NCBI GenBank assembly: GCA_964017065.1
Contig: OZ024785.1
Coordinates: 6,956,167-7,020,166, forward strand
Direction: 5' to 3'
DNA length: 64,000 nt
DNA from: Haliclona indistincta
Lineage: Eukaryota; Porifera; Demospongiae; Haplosclerida; Chalinidae
Shown here one piece after another: positions 12,693 to 30,363 of this stretch. Within the stretch, counting starts at the first letter, position 1. Every line of letters starts with the position of its first letter. Made by a program: the position numbers and the translations under genes. The notes below the pieces were generated by a model that was not told where the DNA came from, did not search any database, and saw only the letters and a list, made by a program, of their open reading frames with translations.

Positions 12693-13056
12693 CTTGCTAC
12701 GCTGCCATGTAGCTACTTTCCGGTTTCATCCTGTCTTTGAGAAGCTGTAGCGCCCTGGATAAACCTGACGTCACCAGGCTACATTGCTAACGGCGTGGCC
12801 CTCCTATCTAGCTTTCTTCTGGCCTTTTGATCGCTGTTCAAGACACTGAATAGTCTCTGTTCGACATTGTTTTAGTGTTTTATCAAAATGAAAGTTGTTT
12901 GTGTTTCATCGCATGTATTTTGTAATTAAATTCACTGCATATCGGCATGTTAACACCTGGTAGATAGAGCACTGCGGTGGAAAATAGAGCACTGTAGAAC
13001 AATGGGTTTTGGAAAATAGAGCACTGTTTGAACAATGGGCAGTGCGTACTATGGAA

Positions 13057-13611
13057 TATAGAGGTTGTGCACATGAACTTTGACGCACATTTTTCGTGTT
13101 AGTAACCGTTGCTACGACGCCATTTTGAGTGTCAGACAAGAAGTACTTTAGCTTTTTTGATAGCTAGATAAAGCTGTACAGTCACGCTATGGTGCAAACA
13201 AGCACTGCTAGGTGGAATACAAGAATACTACAAGCTGTATGCACCAAGCAAGGGCTCTCGCATGGAACGGCAGCACTTGCCTCTGATCGAGGTATGGTAT
13301 CCAGATGGTTGAAGCCGTTCTAACAACACTGCTTTGACGTGGTATAGACTACAAGGACTCGTACGTACTGTACGAGCGAAGCCTGGCCACTGAAAGGTCT
13401 GTTTAAAGAAAGTCGCTATTCTTGCTCTGCCGCACTTCTTTGCTTCGTCTTCTGTGTAGCCCTGGTACTAAGCAAGACTGCTATCCAGTTTTTACTGAGC
13501 GGTGCAGCTTACAAACGAGAGCAGAGCACGTTGTTTCTTGCAGTTGACACTCAAAATGACAGTGTGCATCACGTGCGTTCGATTCGTGACGTCACACGCA
13601 CAACCTCTATA
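13057..13611. mobile_element. 555-bp element with long inverted ends
   Basis: TATAGAGGTTGTGC at the left is mirrored by GCACAACCTCTATA at the right. Further in, CATTTTGAGTGTCA pairs with TGACACTCAAAATG, so the imperfect arms span about 80 bp. It is flanked by ATAGAGCACTG repeats (three copies at 12964-13030, one at about 13610), so it may sit inside an older repeat. No protein similarity seen. The remainder of 13730-14530 shows nothing recognisable. Confidence 0.7.
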
Positions 13612-13654
13612 GAGCACTGTCGGCGCCTTTGATCTTGTATGGTATCATACTCTA

Positions 13655-13725
13655 AGATATGTTATGATATGATATGTTATGCATGTTATGTTATGTTGGC
13701 AATGATATGTTATGATATGATATGG
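13655..13725. repeat. ATATGTT/ATGTT microsatellite, right block
   Basis: Near-copy of the block at 11140-11236, including ATGCATGTTATGTTATGTTG and GGCAATGATATGTTATG. Confidence 0.75.
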
Positions 13726-14532
13726 CGGTTACTCATGTAAAACATTGTAAAAGATGACTCATGAGGGGGCTGGAGAGTTAGGAGCTAAACAGAAAGATAA
13801 AAAGGACAGTACAGACAGATTTGTTGGAGTCGAGAGATGAGAATCATGAGTTAATAACAGAAATCAATACAGACTCAATAATTGGTGAAAACCAAATAAT
13901 TTATTGAGAATTTGAAAAGTAATTTTCACATACATACACAAAATTATATAGAAAGTTGACAAAAGAGAAATAGGGAAAGAGAGAATCAAAATAAGACTGG
14001 AGAAAAAAGTTGAGTAGTGTTGCATCAGTCTATAGCATGTGATAGGAAGTAAATTTCCTGTGGCTGCACGGGCTTCCCCTGAAGGTTCCTAAAAGGTTTT
14101 CATACCTGGTGTGCCTCAATACACAGATGTTTTGCTTTGCTCAACATAATAAAATAATTGTTGTTATCCAGTTTGTATGGATGAGGTCGTATTGGCTGAC
14201 CTGAATGTTGTCTGTGGTGGACGATATTACATTGATTTCCATGAGTGTATGTCAACAACATTATACAGTTTGTGTTGTCAGTAGTGCTGACCAATTCAAC
14301 AGATTTACAGCGATTTCCTATTTGCCATAGTTTTGAAGTTTTGAAGCAAAAATTGAGTGGACCAACACATTTTTTACCCTTTGAACTCTAGTCAGCAGAC
14401 TCTGTGGTGACTAGTAGTAAGTGCAAGCCACAAAAACGCGAAGATTTTAATTTACTTGTCAGCAGTTATTGTACATTTAATAGCAAGGGTTCAGAGTCAA
14501 CTCACAGGCTACTGCTGCACACGAATATTATC

Positions 14533-17500
14533 ATGATGGCAGTTAGAGGCATCACGGTATTGCTGCTGCTTGCTTTTGCAGTGGGCGCACTAGGTACTCA
14601 CGATCTGTCTAGTACTTACCCATTTCGTCTCGACTTGCACGACGACTACACTCTCTACTGGACATTCGACAACGATGCTCAGAACATCACGTTTGCAGTG
14701 CGTGTGAGGACCACAGGATGGGTCGGCTTTGGAGTGTCTCCAAATGGACAGATGCCGCAATCAGACGTGGTGATAGGATGGATAGATGGAACTGGAAATC
14801 ATTTTGACGTGAGTACTGAGCAGACTGAGTCACTCCGACACGTCTTTAGTTATTAAAATTATTGTGCTTTCTATATTCTAACTGACGTTGCATTATGTTA
14901 TACAGGATCGATTTGCTGACGCCAGAACTCTTCCTCCTGTTGATAGTCAGCAAAACTGGTTTCTGTTGAGAGCAGAGGAGGAAGGTGGCTACACTACACT
15001 GGAGTTCACCAGGAACTACACCAGCTGTGACACCAGAGACAGGAACATAGGAGTTAGTTGTCACCATACCCCAGTTTATACTCACTTTTTCACTGTTTTT
15101 TTAGCATGATACCAGCTATGTAGTGTGGAGCTGGAATGACCAAGATCCAGTCAATGGTGTACCATCCGGACACACTAGTCAAGGATCTGCTGTAGTGAAT
15201 CTTCTAGGAGGACTGGTCAACCAACCCCAGGATCCTCCTGATGCTCAGAATTTCACCATTGGCGTGGAAAATGTAAGTTAAGGTGCAGGTACCCTTTCGA
15301 TATGAAATTAATGAGCCAAATTCTTTCGCCCGAAACTTTTCACAGAGATGGCCATGTAGCGCGAAACTTGCTGCGAAACATGTTGACGTGCGTTCCTGCT
15401 TTGCCAGCGACTTTCAGCGAAATCTGTAAAGCGCGAAGTGCACGCGAAACCCGAAACAATGTAGCAATTTTTCGCACCACATTTCTCGATGTGTAGCGGT
15501 AGCAGGTATATAAAAACGAGAAACTTCAAGCCAAGGACGTTACCGAGGGCTGGACCGAGCGATTTTTCGCTATTGTCCTCGAGTCACGAGTTATCATCGA
15601 TGAACGGAATTTTTTGTGTAGTGACCAGCGTTACAACAGTCATAAAATACCTATAGGAGCAAATTTTCAAAAAAAACTCTCGGTCCAGCCCTCCGAAAGT
15701 TGTTCAGCTACAAGTAGGTACTAGTGACTAAAACAGTTTGCTACACAGCGTGAAGAATCTTGTGCGAAAATTCTGAATTTTATCAGACGCCATTGGCGTG
15801 TATTGTGAGCCCCGCCCTTATAATAATATTCACAATACGTGGGCGAAAGGGTTATTCCATGTGGTCAGACAGACAAATCAACAGTCTAAACAATCCAAAC
15901 GCTTTATGCTTTTACACTTTGCGCTTTTGTGGCTGTTGCAAGGAGTAATAAAACCACTGTACACATGTCACTTTTATATAGGTTGAAATACCTAATGTAG
16001 ACACTACCTACTATTGTCAAGGTTTCCTACTACCAGAAGAAATTAGACAACAAACTCGTTATATCACAAAGGTATATTAGATTAAATACATGATAGTGCT
16101 TGTGGCTGTTGTACATGAGCATCCTGTAGAACCGTTGTGTTGCATTAGCCTAGTAATGTGCATTGACTTGAATTTTTTCACAGTACAACATTTCACTGTC
16201 GCCTGAGAGCATGCAATATGTTCATCATCTCTTAATTCACTCGTGTGACACTTTGGATGGAGTGAATCTGACTCAAGGAGGACCTTGTCCATCTGTTGAT
16301 AGAAGAGTGCAAGCATGTCGAATAGGCCCTATAGTGGGAGCCTGGGCTGTTGGTGGACGGGTATGGAATATATTCATTCATTTTGAATTTTTTTATTTAG
16401 TCAATGTCTTTTAGGGATTTGTGTTCCCGGAGAATGTAGCTCTACCTATTGGTGGTCCTGGTACTGATCGCTATCTTGTTATAGAAATGCATTACAACAA
16501 TCCAAACATGCTTTCAGGTAATCCTGGATATGGTGTAATCTGCTGATTGAATTTTAGTAAAAGTAATATCAGAAATATCGGTGTACTGGAGTAAACACAG
16601 CAATTTTACTTTTGCTGTGTTCACTTTGGCGCCAACAGTCCAAATTTTTACCCATCATTTACTGCAGAAATTTGCTATGATAAGGTATATCTGACTCAGT
16701 AGATTATTAGAGGATGGTTAGACCAACCATTGGGAGTTGGCTGCTCCTTTTCTTTATGTGCTCCCAGTATTATGAAGATTACGTCTTTCATGCTTTGTCG
16801 CAGGTATCCGAGACAGCTCTAGTATAGTGTTCACTTACACATCAATGAGAAGACAACATGATGCAGGAATATTACAACTTGGTCACGACGTTAGTAATCG
16901 ATTGATCATTCCTCCACGCTCATCAAACTACACTGTGACTGGATTTTGCTCAGGTTTCTGCACAGAACAAGTGAGAATTCAAATCTCTCTTAATTTTATT
17001 GTCACTAATCTTTTTCTGTCATTGCAGTATTTGCCACCAGAAGGAATAAAAATCTTTGCCAATACTTTACACACCCATCTTGCTGGTTTGAATACAATTT
17101 ATTACAGCTATCATTATTTCAAATGTGATTGCTTTATTTAGGAATTGGAGTAGAATTGTCTGTTCTTCGAATGAATCAACAGTGCAGCACCGATCGTATG
17201 GAGGAAGTGACTTTCATAGATCGTAACCTCAACTACGACTTCAATTTTCAACAAACTGTTCACTTACCACGAGAGATAACTGTTTTACCGGTATGTGGTG
17301 TGCTATACATAGTTTATCATCATCTTGATCTTTCAGGGTGACACCTTTTTGCTGGATTGCTTTTATCGCACAATGAACAAGACCACTATCACATTGGTAA
17401 GTATGCAGAATGCCAAAAGCAATAATATAATGCTCTTTTAAAACTTAGGGCGGACTGGCTACTACAGATGAAATGTGCTTGTCTTATCCTATATATTATC

Positions 17501-18077
17501 CAAGAGTTAATTTAAGTACTTGCCTCTCTGTTCCATCGCTCGACAAATATGAAACATTTGTTAGAGAGCATGTGCCGTAAGCTCTGATGAGTATAACATG
17601 AACATAACGATTGCTTATACACACACACAGATCCAGTCAGCAGTTAAATTTTCCTTTATCACCAACAACGATAACGACTGATGCTCTCCGAGCATCACTA
17701 AACCAACTTGAGTGGACAGAGTCACAAAGAAATGGTTTCAAGGAGTACATCTATACTAGTGGGCAGCAACGTGATGTCTGTGTCCCCAGCAATAGCCAAC
17801 CTGCTGCTGTAAGAAGTTTTACATAACTTTCACTGCACACTATCAATTGTTCATTGCTGTTCTATTCAAGTCTCCAGATAAATGTCTTCCTGAGGCATGC
17901 TGTCCCTATCAAGAAAATAATGTATGCAGTGCCAGTAGTGGTACTGCATGCTGTGATCGGAGCTGTCCTGCTATGAGGAGTCCACCATTGTGTGCAGCAG
18001 CACCCCTGACCAGCCCACAGATCATGGTGCTTGCTATGCTCTTCATCATAAGCATTCTGATGAGTGCTGCATTTTAA
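14533..18077 (+). CDS. MOXD1: DBH-like (MOXD-type) copper monooxygenase, clade A copy 4
   Basis: Exons 14533-14808, 14906-15052, 15105-15272, 15982-16071, 16184-16360, 16415-16517, 16804-16970, 17028-17085, 17142-17290, 17337-17396, 17449-17576, 17631-17808 and 17871-18077 give 635 residues. I chose ATG 14533 because it directly precedes the signal peptide; an in-frame ATG at 14404 would add a hydrophilic leader and is unlikely. DOMON, both copper domains with all six ligands (VHH, EMHYNNP, LHTH, DEMC), the Cys-rich segment and the hydrophobic tail are intact. Intron 3 (709 bp) is enlarged by a dispersed repeat. Exon 12 is the most divergent part: after the proline it reads SSQQLNFPLS where sister copies have SDLQAEF-like sequence. 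Confidence 0.92.
15291..15852. mobile_element. dispersed repeat in intron 3 of the gene at 14533
   Basis: The right half (from about 15645) recurs upstream of the monooxygenase genes at 35692 and 40224, with shared phrases such as TACAAGTAGGTACTAGTGAC, CTTGTGCGAAAATTCTGAAT and GTGGGCGAAAGGGT. Possible ends are ACCCTTTCG (15291-15299) and CGAAAGGGT (15844-15852), which are inverted. No coding capacity seen. Confidence 0.65.
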
Positions 18078-18248
18078 CTCTGAAACTACGAATTTAAGTA
18101 GAATACAGACGTTTAGCTTTTGTATTGGTGATTGGTGTGACCTGTGTTAGATCATAACATTTAAATTAGAACTTCGAGCTCGCCTACGCATAATATTATT
18201 ATAATTATTCATGCAAGCCCTGCCCATCGTCATCACGCCTATTTCGCA

Positions 18249-20870
18249 ATGGCAATGAAGCTAGTTGGCTTCTTCAACCTGCTGCTTCTTATAGTGGGTG
18301 CGGTAGGGGCCCAAGACCTGTCTAGTACTTACCCGTTTCGTCTCGACTTGCACGATGACTACACTCTCTACTGGACATTCGACAACGATGCTCAGAACAT
18401 CACGTTTGCAGTGCGTGTGAGGACCACAGGATGGGTCGGCTTTGGAGTGTCTCCTAATGGACAGATGCCGCAATCAGACGTGGTGATAGGATGGATAGAT
18501 GGAACTGGAAATCACTTTGACGTGAGTAGTACTGAATGAGCTTCAGACTTCAGTTGCTGCTGTTTCAGTGACAATGTTATTGTAGGATAGATTTGCTGAC
18601 ACCAGATCTCTTCCTCCTGTTGATGAACATCAAGACTGGTTCTTGTTGAGAGCAGAGGAGGAAGGTGGCTACACTACACTGGAGTTCACCAGGAACTACA
18701 CCAGCTGTGACACCAGAGACAGAAACATAAAAGTAAGCAACTTCTGACTTATGCACCATGATAGGATGAGCATAGCAAGTTTATGCATAGATGCATGTGG
18801 GTCCTGCTAATGATTTCATCATCTTTAGCATGATACCAGCTATGTAGTGTGGAGCTGGAATGACCAAGATCCAGTCAATGGTGTACCATCCAGACACACC
18901 AGTAAAGGATCTGCTGTAGTGAATCTTCTAGGAGGACTGCCCGACCAACCCCAGGATCCACCTGATGCTCAGAATTTCAGTATAACTATGAACAACGTGA
19001 GAACAATAACTGAAGCTTGTAAACAGCTTATCCTTCTATTCATTCAGATTATGATTCCCAATGTGGACACCACGTACTGGTGTGCTGGGTTTATGCTCCC
19101 GCAAGAAATTAGACAACAAACTCACTACATCACTAAAGTAAAACAAAAACAACTAATTTGGATGCTGTATTTACTTTTTTTACTTCAGTACGATGTAGCA
19201 CTGTCACCTGAGAGCATGCAGTACGTCCATCATTTACTGGTTCACTCGTGTAACAGTTTAGATGGAGTGGACCTCACCCAAGGTGCACCTTGCCTATCTG
19301 TTGACAGGAGAGTGGCTCAATGTCGTGCTGGACCATTAGTGGGAGCATGGGCTGTTGGTGGACGAGTAAGTAAAACAACTTTTAATTCATTTTAGTGACT
19401 TTCATTTTTTGTCAGGAATTCGTGTTCCCAGAGAATGTAGCTCTACCTATTGGCGGTTCCGGTCATCGCTATCTTGTTATAGAAATGCACTACAACAATC
19501 CAGAATTAGATTCAGGTCTGGTGTGTGTATTATCAGTGTATTATCAGGTAGTGTGAGTGATATCAGGTCTAGTAGATACTATATATAGCATTGTGATATT
19601 CATTGGGTTAGCTGATCATAATCACGTGCACTATAGGTGTTCGTGACAGTTCTGGTATGATATTCACCTACACTGCAATGAAAAGAGAGCAAGATGCTGG
19701 AATTCTGATGGTTGGTCATGCTGTCACACCTGGAATGGTCATTCCTCCTGGTGCAGACAACTACACAGTATCTGGATACTGCTCTGGTTCATGTACTCAA
19801 CAGGTAACCATGGACACATGCATAACTTTTTACAAGCTGCATTTTTCTAGTTTATACCACCAGAGGGAATTAAGATATTCGCCAATACGCTGCACACTCA
19901 TCTTACTGGTTAGTACGCTGGTTTCTAATGAAATAATATTTTCCTCCACTCAGGCATTGGTGTAGAATTGTCTATTCTTCGCACAAATCAGCAATGTGGC
20001 ACTGATCGTATGGAGGAAGTGACTCTGATAGATCGTAACCTCAACTACGACTTCAATTTTCAGCAGACAATCCATCTGGCAAAAGAAATTACTGTTTTGC
20101 CGGTACAGCCTAATGTTCTATAGGTAAGTTCTATATCTGATTCCCATGTACAGGGTGACACTCTCTTTTTGGATTGCTTCTACCGCACTTCCACAAAGAC
20201 TGGTGTTGTGCTGGTAAGCGTTATATACTGTTAGATTATCCCATGATCTCTTGCATGCAGGGTGGACTGGCTACCACTAATGAAATGTGTTTCTCATTTC
20301 CTATCTACTATCCAAAAGTTGTATCCAGTAGCTGTCTCTCTTTACCTGCTTATAACAAGTTTGCTAGCTTTGTCAGAGATCACGTACCGTGAGCTTGCAG
20401 TGAGAACTGACATAGTGCTGCGAAAGTTATTTCTCTCATTAGGTCCGACCTGCAAGCTGAATTTTTATCTATATCAGGAGCGAATGATGCTAAATTAGAG
20501 GCGACACTTAACAAGCTTGAATGGACAGAAGAACAGACTAATGCTCTTCGAGAATACATCTACTCCAGTGGACAGCAGATTGATGGATGCATAGACGATG
20601 ACGGTGACCTACTTGTAAGCAAAGATATCCTATATAACAAGTTAAGTGTTTATCTCTACACAGGCTAGTGGGCAGACCTGTCTACCTGAGGCATGCTGTC
20701 CCTACCAAGAAGACAATATATGTAGTGCTGGTAATGGTACTGCATGCTGTGGGCGGAGCTGTCCTGCTATGAGGAGTCCACCATTGTGTGCAGCAGCACC
20801 CCTAACCAGTCCACAGACCTTGATGCTAGCCATGCTTTCAATTATTGGTATTCTAGTTCTCGCACTGTAA
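18249..20870 (+). CDS. MOXD1: DBH-like (MOXD-type) copper monooxygenase, clade A copy 5
   Basis: Exons 18249-18521, 18586-18732, 18829-18996, 19048-19137, 19189-19365, 19416-19515, 19637-19803, 19851-19908, 19954-20102, 20154-20213, 20261-20388, 20443-20614 and 20664-20870 give 631 residues. Copper ligands by position: His240, His241 and His310 (CuH); His389, His391 and Met472 (CuM). Exon 6 is one codon shorter than in its sisters (GGSGHRY instead of GGPGTDRY). From exon 4 onward (TTYWC, AGFMLPQE) it groups with the copy at 21044 rather than with copies 1-4, while exons 1-3 are almost identical to all of them. It lies 172 bp after the preceding stop. Confidence 0.93.
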
Positions 20871-21043
20871 AAAGTGACTACATGTACAATCTGTTGTGAT
20901 CTTGTTAAGTATTTTCAGCTCGCCCACGCACGTGTGCCCACAGACGTCACCACGCCCATCTTGCTGACTGCAAAATTGTAAATACATATCGAGCGTATAC
21001 ATTACAGTCAGCAAGATTCTCCGCAAACTCACTAGGAGAAATC

Positions 21044-23671
21044 ATGAAGACAATTGTGATCTTGCTACTCGTTCTTGTAGCGAGTGTACTAGGCACTCAC
21101 GATCTGTCCAGTACTTACCCGTTTCGTCTCGACTTGCACGATAACTACACTCTCTACTGGACATTCGACAACAATGCTCAGAACATCACGTTTGCAGTGC
21201 GTGTGAGGACCACAGGATGGGTCGGCTTTGGACTGTCTCCTAATGGACAGATGCCGCAATCAGACGTGGTGATAGGATGGGTAGATGGAACTGGAAATCA
21301 ATTTGACGTGAGTAGATGATTCATGTAGCTACTGTATGGATTAAACTTGATATACAGGATAGATTTGCGGACACCAGAACTCTTCCTCCTGTTGATAGTC
21401 AGCAAAACTGGTTTCTACTGAGAGCAGAAGAGGAAGGTGGCTACACTACACTGGAGTTCACCAGGAACTACACCAGCTGTGACACCAGAGACAGAAGCAT
21501 AGGGGTAAGCTAGCTAGCTTAGTGTGGAAGGGTTCAAACTCTTCTTTTCCCACTCTCTTTAGCATGATACCAGCTATGTAGTGTGGAGCTGGAATGACCA
21601 AGATCCAGTCAATGGTGTACCATCCCAACACACCAGTCAGGGATCTGCTCCAGTGAATCTTCTAGGAGGACTGCCTGATCAACCCCAGGATCCATCTGAT
21701 GCTCAGAATCTAACCATTGGCGTGGACAATGTGAGTATGTCACGATAAAACTTTGCAACCTAAGACTGCATTTTCTCAAACAGGTTTTGATTCCCAATGT
21801 GGACACCACGTACTGGTGTGCAGGTTTTCTTCTTCCACAAGAAATTAGAGAACAAACTCGCTACATCACAAAGGTTCATACCACATAGCTCACACCTCAT
21901 ATAGCTCACACCTCTGATTCACACACGATATAATTATTTTCAAACTTTTCACTTCAGTTTGACATATCGCTGTCACCAGCTGGGAGCGTGCAATATGTCC
22001 ATCATCTTCTGGTTCACACATGTGACACCTTGGATGGAGTGGATTTGACCCAGGGAGGTCCCTGTGAATCTGTTGATAGAAGAGTGTCTGCTTGTCGCTC
22101 AGGACCACTAATAGCTGCATGGGCTGTTGGAGGACGGGTGAATAATCCGTTTACTCATACAAACCATAATCACAATTATTTCTTGTCAGGAATTTGTGTT
22201 ACCGGAGAATGTAGCTCTACCTTTTGGAGGTCCTGGTGCACACCGCTATTTTGTTATTGAAATGCATTACAATAATCCAAGCTTAGCTTCAGGTTAGTGG
22301 TGTAATGTATACTATCAACAGTAACAGGAACTACCTAGGCTGCATAAATGACATTCATTAGCTGGTTTATAGGATGCAGTTGCATGGTCATAACCATTCC
22401 TGTGCTATAGGTGTTCGTGATAGCTCTGGTATGGTGTTCACTTATTCCTCAATGAAAAGACAACACGACGCTGGAATTCTTACAATTGGTCATACTGTTA
22501 GTAGTAGAATGGTAATTCCTCCTCGTGCAGTAAACTACACCGTCTCTGGATACTGTTCTGGTACATGCACCCAACAGGTAAGAAACAGTTTTTTGCAAGC
22601 TACACCAGCTGTCTCATTGAAAATTGCTTTCAGTTTTTACCACAAGACGGAATCAAAATATTTGCAAATACTTTACACACTCATGTTGTTGGTTAGTGCA
22701 TTTTTTTGATCACAGTTGATCAACAATTCTACTATTCAGGTATTGGATTGGAATTGTCTATTCTTCGTACAAATCGACAATGTAGCACCGATCGTATGGA
22801 AGAAGTGTCTCTGATAGATCGTAACCTCAACTACGACTTCAACTTTCAGCAGACAACTCACCTGGCACGAGAAATAACAGTTTTGCCGGTACACTTTCTA
22901 TGCTGCCTCTGTGCTATTATTATATTCTCTTATTTTAGGGCGACACGCTTTTGTTGGAGTGTTTTTACCGTACAACATCCAGGAGTGGTGCTGTTTTGGT
23001 AAGAATATTATTTTCCATCACTGTATTCGAGCTCATTGCATGCAGGGTGGACTGGCTACTGCAAACGAAATGTGCCTCTCTTTTCCGATCTACTATCCAA
23101 AAGTTGACTCTAGTACTTGCCTCTCTTTACCAACGTTCAACAAGATTTCAGACTTTATCCGAGACCACGTGCCGTAAGTTCACAAATATGATTTAAGTTC
23201 CTTCACAATCAATTTTACAGATCTGATCTGCAAGCAGAGTTTAATGGTCTAGCACAAGCAGACGAAGATCAGTTACAGACAACACTCAATAAACTCCAGT
23301 GGACAGAAGCACAAATCAACGGCCTCCAAGAATACTTCTATACCAGTGGGCAACAGATCCAAAGATGTAGAAACGATAACGGTGACCAAACTGTAAGCAA
23401 ACTAGCTAACATACACCAAGATGAAGTACACTGTGAACTGCTCAATCTCTCAATGCAGGCACGTGTGCAGACCTGTCTACCCGAGGCTTGCTGCCCCTAC
23501 CAAGAGAATAATGTGTGCAGAGCTGGTAACAGTACTGCATGCTGTGATCGGACCTGTACTATGAGGCGTCCACCATTGTGTGCGGCTACTGCAGCAGCAT
23601 CTCTGACTAGCCCACAGATCATGGTGCTTACAATACTCTCCATTATTGGTCTTCTAGTTGCTGCATTTTAA
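21044..23671 (+). CDS. MOXD1: DBH-like (MOXD-type) copper monooxygenase, clade A copy 6
   Basis: Exons 21044-21307, 21358-21504, 21563-21730, 21784-21873, 21958-22137, 22190-22292, 22411-22577, 22634-22691, 22740-22888, 22939-22998, 23046-23173, 23221-23392 and 23459-23671 give 632 residues. All six copper ligands are present (VHH, EMHYNNP, LHTH, NEMC). Exon 5 has an extra codon (SPAGSVQY where sisters read SPESMQY). The tail is Cys-rich (PEACCPYQ), then hydrophobic to the stop, consistent with GPI anchoring. Introns 1 and 2 match those of the gene at 4973 almost base for base although downstream exons differ clearly, so the 5' part looks like a conversion tract. Confidence 0.93.
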
Positions 23672-23949
23672 CTAACAATAGTTTAGTCAATAACAATGTT
23701 AGTGATCAATAATTGTAAGAAATAGTGTCATGTCACCATATCAAGAGTATTATTATTCAACATCACATGATCAGAACTGCTGAGTGTATACAAGTATCAC
23801 TTCAGTTACGTGGGACTGCCTTAATTATTATAAACTGCTAAAGAGACAACTGTCTACGATAGGCACATGCCCAAGCTGAGTCTGTTACTATCTGTCACGT
23901 TAGATGACTTTACTCCTTTCGAGCTGAAATCCAGCAAAACATAGATTCA

Positions 23950-24255
23950 TATAAACTAGTGTCAGTATAATAACAATTACTATATTATAATCCTCAGCAT
24001 ATGCAACAAGCAAGTAGTTGTTCAGTTGTGAGACAGTCAATATTTACTATCATTTCACATTTTGAACTGTCTTATTCACCCTTGACTAAAAATTGTCACT
24101 ACGTACTTTCATAAAATTTTTCTGTTCAAAAATAATTTACTAGCAATATTAGCATACAGAACTAGTGTCAGTATAATAATAATGGTCTGAATGGTTCTCG
24201 GTATATGCAACAAACAAAGTAGTTGTTCAGTTGTGAAATAGTCAATATTTACTTG
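23950..24255 (+). repeat. direct repeat of about 90-100 bp in the gap between clades A and B
   Basis: ACTAGTGTCAGTATAATAA, then TATGCAACAA.CAA, AGTAGTTGTTCAGTTGTGA and AGTCAATATTTAC, occurs at about 23957-24055 and again at about 24162-24252. This gap (23672-24278) separates convergent genes and is AT-rich; nothing else is recognisable in it. Confidence 0.7.
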
Positions 24256-24278
24256 CAATACAACACAAAGTGAAATTC

Positions 24279-29938
<5,660 letters not shown>

Positions 29939-30363
29939 GGTGTCGACGGGATAGATTGAGCGTGACTTGGATAGTAGCTTTTTATTGTCAAAAGGCAAAA
30001 GGGGCTAGGCACGCCCTTGTCAGAAAATGGGCGGCACCACATTGTAAAGCAAACACGTGTTCCGGCTCAGCACTACAACGTCATCCTGTCATCCTTACTT
30101 CATCAAGTACGGAAGCGCGCACGTGCTATCACTATAAACACGGCCTTGATCTAAAGATAGATCGACACTTTAGTACGACCACTGTCTTTGCAATGCTGAT
30201 CATTCGAGTACTGTGATGTGATTGGTCAGAATGCACATTATCTGTGAGCAATGAGTAGAAATTATCATACTATTTTGCACATAAAGTGCAGTTCACATGT
30301 ATCTTCGCACCTCAGTTTGCTTGCTAGGGTTGCGACTGCTGAACTGCTCGTAACTGCATTAAA
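29939..30363. promoter_or_regulatory. divergent promoter region of two clade B monooxygenase genes
   Basis: This 425-bp gap separates ATGs on opposite strands. For the + gene, ACTATAAACACGG places TATAAA at 30133-30138, and the same GCTATAAACACGGCCTTG block precedes the genes at 35692 and 40224. For the - gene, an AATAAAAAG-like A/T box lies about 40-50 bp before its ATG. Shared elements between the two directions were not identified. Confidence 0.5.

Noticed and set aside
14404..14532. N-terminal extension of the monooxygenase at 14533 from an earlier in-frame ATG
   Set aside because: It would place about 43 hydrophilic residues before a clear signal peptide, unlike every paralogue.
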